DNA of 8,184 nt from Aphodosoma sp045600865 (GTDB taxonomy: Bacteria > Bacteroidota > Bacteroidia > Bacteroidales > Paludibacteraceae), in the NCBI GenBank assembly GCA_045600865.1, contig JAZRYS010000100.1:1-8184 (forward strand), in the 5' to 3' direction. How positions within the stretch are numbered: the stretch's first letter is position 1; every line of letters starts with the position of its first letter. The position numbers were made by a program, and so were the translations under genes. Below the pieces are notes generated by a model that saw only the letters and a list, made by a program, of their open reading frames with translations, did no database searches and was not told where the DNA came from. Below, one piece after another: positions 7,324 to 8,184 of this stretch.

Positions 7324-7407
7324 TTCGCGCTGCAAAGTTACTGCTTTATTCTGATATACACAAATATTTTGAATGAAAATATTAATTTTTTCGCGCTGCA
7401 AAGTTAC
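7324..7407 (-). repeat. 18-base direct repeat spanning two -7 boxes
   Basis: TTCGCGCTGCAAAGTTAC occurs perfectly at 7324-7341 and 7390-7407, 66 bases apart. On the minus strand each copy contains the promoter box TAACTTTG and the first transcribed bases GCAGCGCGAA. The repeat therefore covers the promoter core and the start region of both promoters. It may be a duplicated promoter or a shared operator. Confidence 0.8.
7333..7364 (-). promoter_or_regulatory. Promoter P1 for the hsd operon
   Basis: On the minus strand TTTG at 7361-7364 is followed after exactly 20 bases by TAACTTTG at 7333-7340. This fits the Bacteroidetes primary sigma consensus TTTG, 19-21 bases, TAnnTTTG. Transcription would start near 7325 and give a leader of about 130 bases before hsdM. 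Confidence 0.72.
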
Positions 7408-7428
7408 AACATCAAAGTGACACCACAA
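7399..7428 (-). promoter_or_regulatory. Promoter P2 for the hsd operon
   Basis: TAACTTTG at 7399-7406 on the minus strand has TTG at 7426-7428, 19 bases upstream. Runs of A and T at 7434-7460 lie just upstream. It would give a leader of about 200 bases that passes through P1. Confidence 0.6.
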
Positions 7429-7520
7429 GACATTTTGAAAAAAAATTTGAAGTTTTTTTGAATAGAGCAAAAGTTACCATCAGAATTTTAAAATAAATTT
7501 TCAATTCAATCCTCGCCTCG

Positions 7521-7547
7521 GCAATGCTCAAACAAGTTTGGCATTGC
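7521..7547. repeat. Strong hairpin between promoters
   Basis: GCAATGC (7521-7527) pairs with GCATTGC (7541-7547). Inside it, after one unpaired T, CAAAC (7529-7533) pairs with GTTTG (7536-7540). The result is a nearly continuous twelve-base stem with one bulge. There is no T run on either side, so it is not a typical terminator. It may be a mobile palindrome of the kind scattered in Bacteroidales intergenic DNA, or a boundary between the two facing transcription units. Confidence 0.5.
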
Positions 7548-7564
7548 TCTCTGCTCGTCAGAAT

Positions 7565-7597
7565 TTTGGCTCTATAACGTTTCGTGTGATAACTTTG
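7565..7597 (+). promoter_or_regulatory. Plus-strand promoter pointing into the palindrome cluster
   Basis: TTTG at 7565-7568 is followed after 21 bases by TAACTTTG at 7590-7597. Transcription would start near 7605 and run directly through the four hairpins at 7612-7699. No ORF of useful size follows, so a non-coding RNA or a long leader is possible. Confidence 0.5.
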
Positions 7598-7611
7598 TAT
7601 GCAAACTCAAA

Positions 7612-7699
7612 GCGCTGTAGGCGCGACATAAATCAGCCCAGGGTGAAACCCTGGGTAACAAGGCATTACCTATAAGGTATTCCCCTCCTTGGGGAGGGG
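7612..7699. repeat. Cluster of four palindromes, REP-like
   Basis: Four hairpins lie in a row. GCGC/GCGC (7612-7615, 7621-7624) has loop TGTAG. CCCAGGG/CCCTGGG (7637-7643, 7649-7655) has loop TGAAA. TACCT/AGGTA (7667-7671, 7675-7679) has loop ATA. CCCCTCC/GGAGGGG (7682-7688, 7693-7699) has loop TTGG. The second and fourth are strong. From memory, palindromes of the CCCAGGGT..ACCCTGGG kind and CCCCTCC..GGAGGGG kind recur between genes in Bacteroidetes genomes, which suggests repetitive extragenic palindromes. Copy number cannot be seen from one window. Confidence 0.6.
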
Positions 7700-7781
7700 G
7701 CAGGGGGTGGGGAGTATCCAATTCAGTGAATAACCCCACTCAATTCGTTATGGAGCCATTTAACTTTTAGATTTGGCACTC

Positions 7782-7813
7782 CAAAGTTACTAAAAATCAG
7801 CGACTTGACCAAA
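7782..7813 (-). promoter_or_regulatory. Distal minus-strand promoter P3
   Basis: On the minus strand TTTG at 7810-7813 is followed after 20 bases by TAACTTTG at 7782-7789, a full consensus match. It faces the plus-strand promoter at 7565-7597 and would transcribe the palindrome cluster in the opposite sense. If not terminated it would continue toward hsdM, about 590 bases away. A second TAACTTTG on the same strand at 7828-7835 lacks a good upstream box. Confidence 0.5.
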
Positions 7814-7829
7814 TTTTGGAGGCTAAACA

Positions 7830-7998
7830 AAGTTAAATAATTAATTAATTTTCAGGTGGTTATGCCTGATTTTACCGCACTATTGATCTAAGAAAGACCA
7901 AATATTTTGTGACAACATGCAAAAAACACAATTTGCAATGTTCAGAAATCATTGGTGATATTACAGACAAAACCATATACACCCATAAATGCTGTAAT
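7830..7998. other. Intergenic stretch with no recognised feature
   Basis: Apart from the stray minus-strand TAACTTTG box at 7828-7835 I see no coding frame, RNA gene or strong palindrome here. It is AT-rich, including TTAATTAATT near 7841-7850. The short open frame across it on the minus strand has no ribosome binding site and no recognisable sequence. Confidence 0.5.
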
Positions 7999-8052
7999 CG
8001 GTAACTTTGTACCCGCAATTTTCGGTAAATAAAAACCGACAGGAATCGGTAA
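7999..8052 (+). promoter_or_regulatory. -7 box with three phased CGGTAA repeats
   Basis: CGGTAA occurs at 7999-8004, 8023-8028 and 8047-8052, exactly 24 bases apart. The first overlaps a plus-strand -7 box TAACTTTG at 8002-8009, though no TTTG lies at the matching upstream distance. ACCGA at 8035-8039 can pair either with TCGGT at 8022-8026 or with TCGGT at 8046-8050, giving two mutually exclusive five-base hairpins in the leader of the gene starting near 8168. Confidence 0.4.
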
Positions 8053-8152
8053 ATAATTTCCGGCAAAACATTATTATTAAATCAGCCAAAAGTGTTATAA
8101 TTGCAATTGGAAAAACAAAAATAAAAGTTGCATGAGACACAGAGGCATAATC

Positions 8153-8158
8153 AAGGAG
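8153..8158 (+). promoter_or_regulatory. Ribosome binding site for the right-edge gene
   Basis: AAGGAG lies nine bases before ATG 8168. It favours 8168 over the in-frame ATG at 8132, which has no such sequence upstream. Confidence 0.5.
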
Positions 8159-8167
8159 AAAACAATA

Positions 8168-8184
8168 ATGTGGAGCAAAATCCA
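8168..8184 (+). CDS. 5' end of a gene running off the right edge
   Basis: ATG 8168 opens MWSKI and the frame is still open at the edge. The frame is also open from ATG 8132, which would add 12 residues (MRHRGIIKEKTI). The ribosome binding site supports the later start. Too little is present to suggest a product. It is transcribed away from the hsd operon and may use the -7 box at 8002-8009 or the promoter at 7565-7597. Confidence 0.42.

Noticed and set aside
7270..7470. 66-residue minus-strand ORF upstream of hsdM
   Set aside because: It runs through both hsd promoters and the 18-base repeat, has no ribosome binding site and no recognisable sequence.
7637..7699. Rho-independent terminators
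   Set aside because: The stems are strong, but neither strand carries the T run expected right after them.
7872..8066. 64-residue minus-strand ORF
   Set aside because: It has no ribosome binding site, starts within the phased CGGTAA region, and has no recognisable sequence.
1..8184. tRNA, rRNA or CRISPR array
   Set aside because: I saw no cloverleaf-like segment, no rRNA-like sequence and no regularly spaced long repeats.

Overview
The window carries a complete type I restriction-modification operon on the minus strand, read right to left as hsdM, a small Bro-N gene, a small broken ORF, hsdS, then hsdR. It is flanked by non-coding DNA and gene fragments. The likely host is a Bacteroidales bacterium, possibly Prevotella/Segatella-like. 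This rests on several copies of the Bacteroidetes sigma factor -7 box TAnnTTTG, always as TAACTTTG, and on weak or absent Shine-Dalgarno sequences before most genes. The HsdS, HsdM and Bro-N sequences also look like those of gut and oral Bacteroidales. No taxonomic marker gene is present, so genus is inference.

Layout, left to right. Bases 2-115 hold the 3' end of an unrecognised plus-strand gene. Bases 101-363 hold what looks like a decayed minus-strand gene fragment. hsdR (378-3677) and hsdS (3699-4817) are intact and 21 bases apart. Bases 4821-5339 are a patch of small or damaged coding pieces: a 99-residue Bro-N protein cut to about a third of the usual length, a possible trace of an older hsdS start, and a small ORF with its own ribosome binding site that appears frameshifted by one A. 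hsdM (5343-7193) is intact and leads the operon.

Upstream of hsdM (7194-7430) are two tandem minus-strand promoters that share an 18-base perfect direct repeat. From 7430 to about 8130 I see no convincing gene. This stretch holds a strong hairpin (7521-7547), a plus-strand promoter pointing into a cluster of four palindromes (7565-7699), an opposing minus-strand promoter (7782-7813), and three CGGTAA motifs spaced exactly 24 bases apart (7999-8052). At the right edge a plus-strand gene starts at 8168, or at 8132, and is almost wholly outside the window.

How the genes work together: HsdS provides two target recognition domains. With HsdM it forms the N6-adenine methyltransferase that protects the host's copy of the target site. 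HsdR adds the ATP-driven translocase and nuclease that cuts DNA whose sites are unmethylated. The order M-S-R in one direction is that of the type IC (EcoR124-like) systems, here interrupted by accessory ORFs between M and S.
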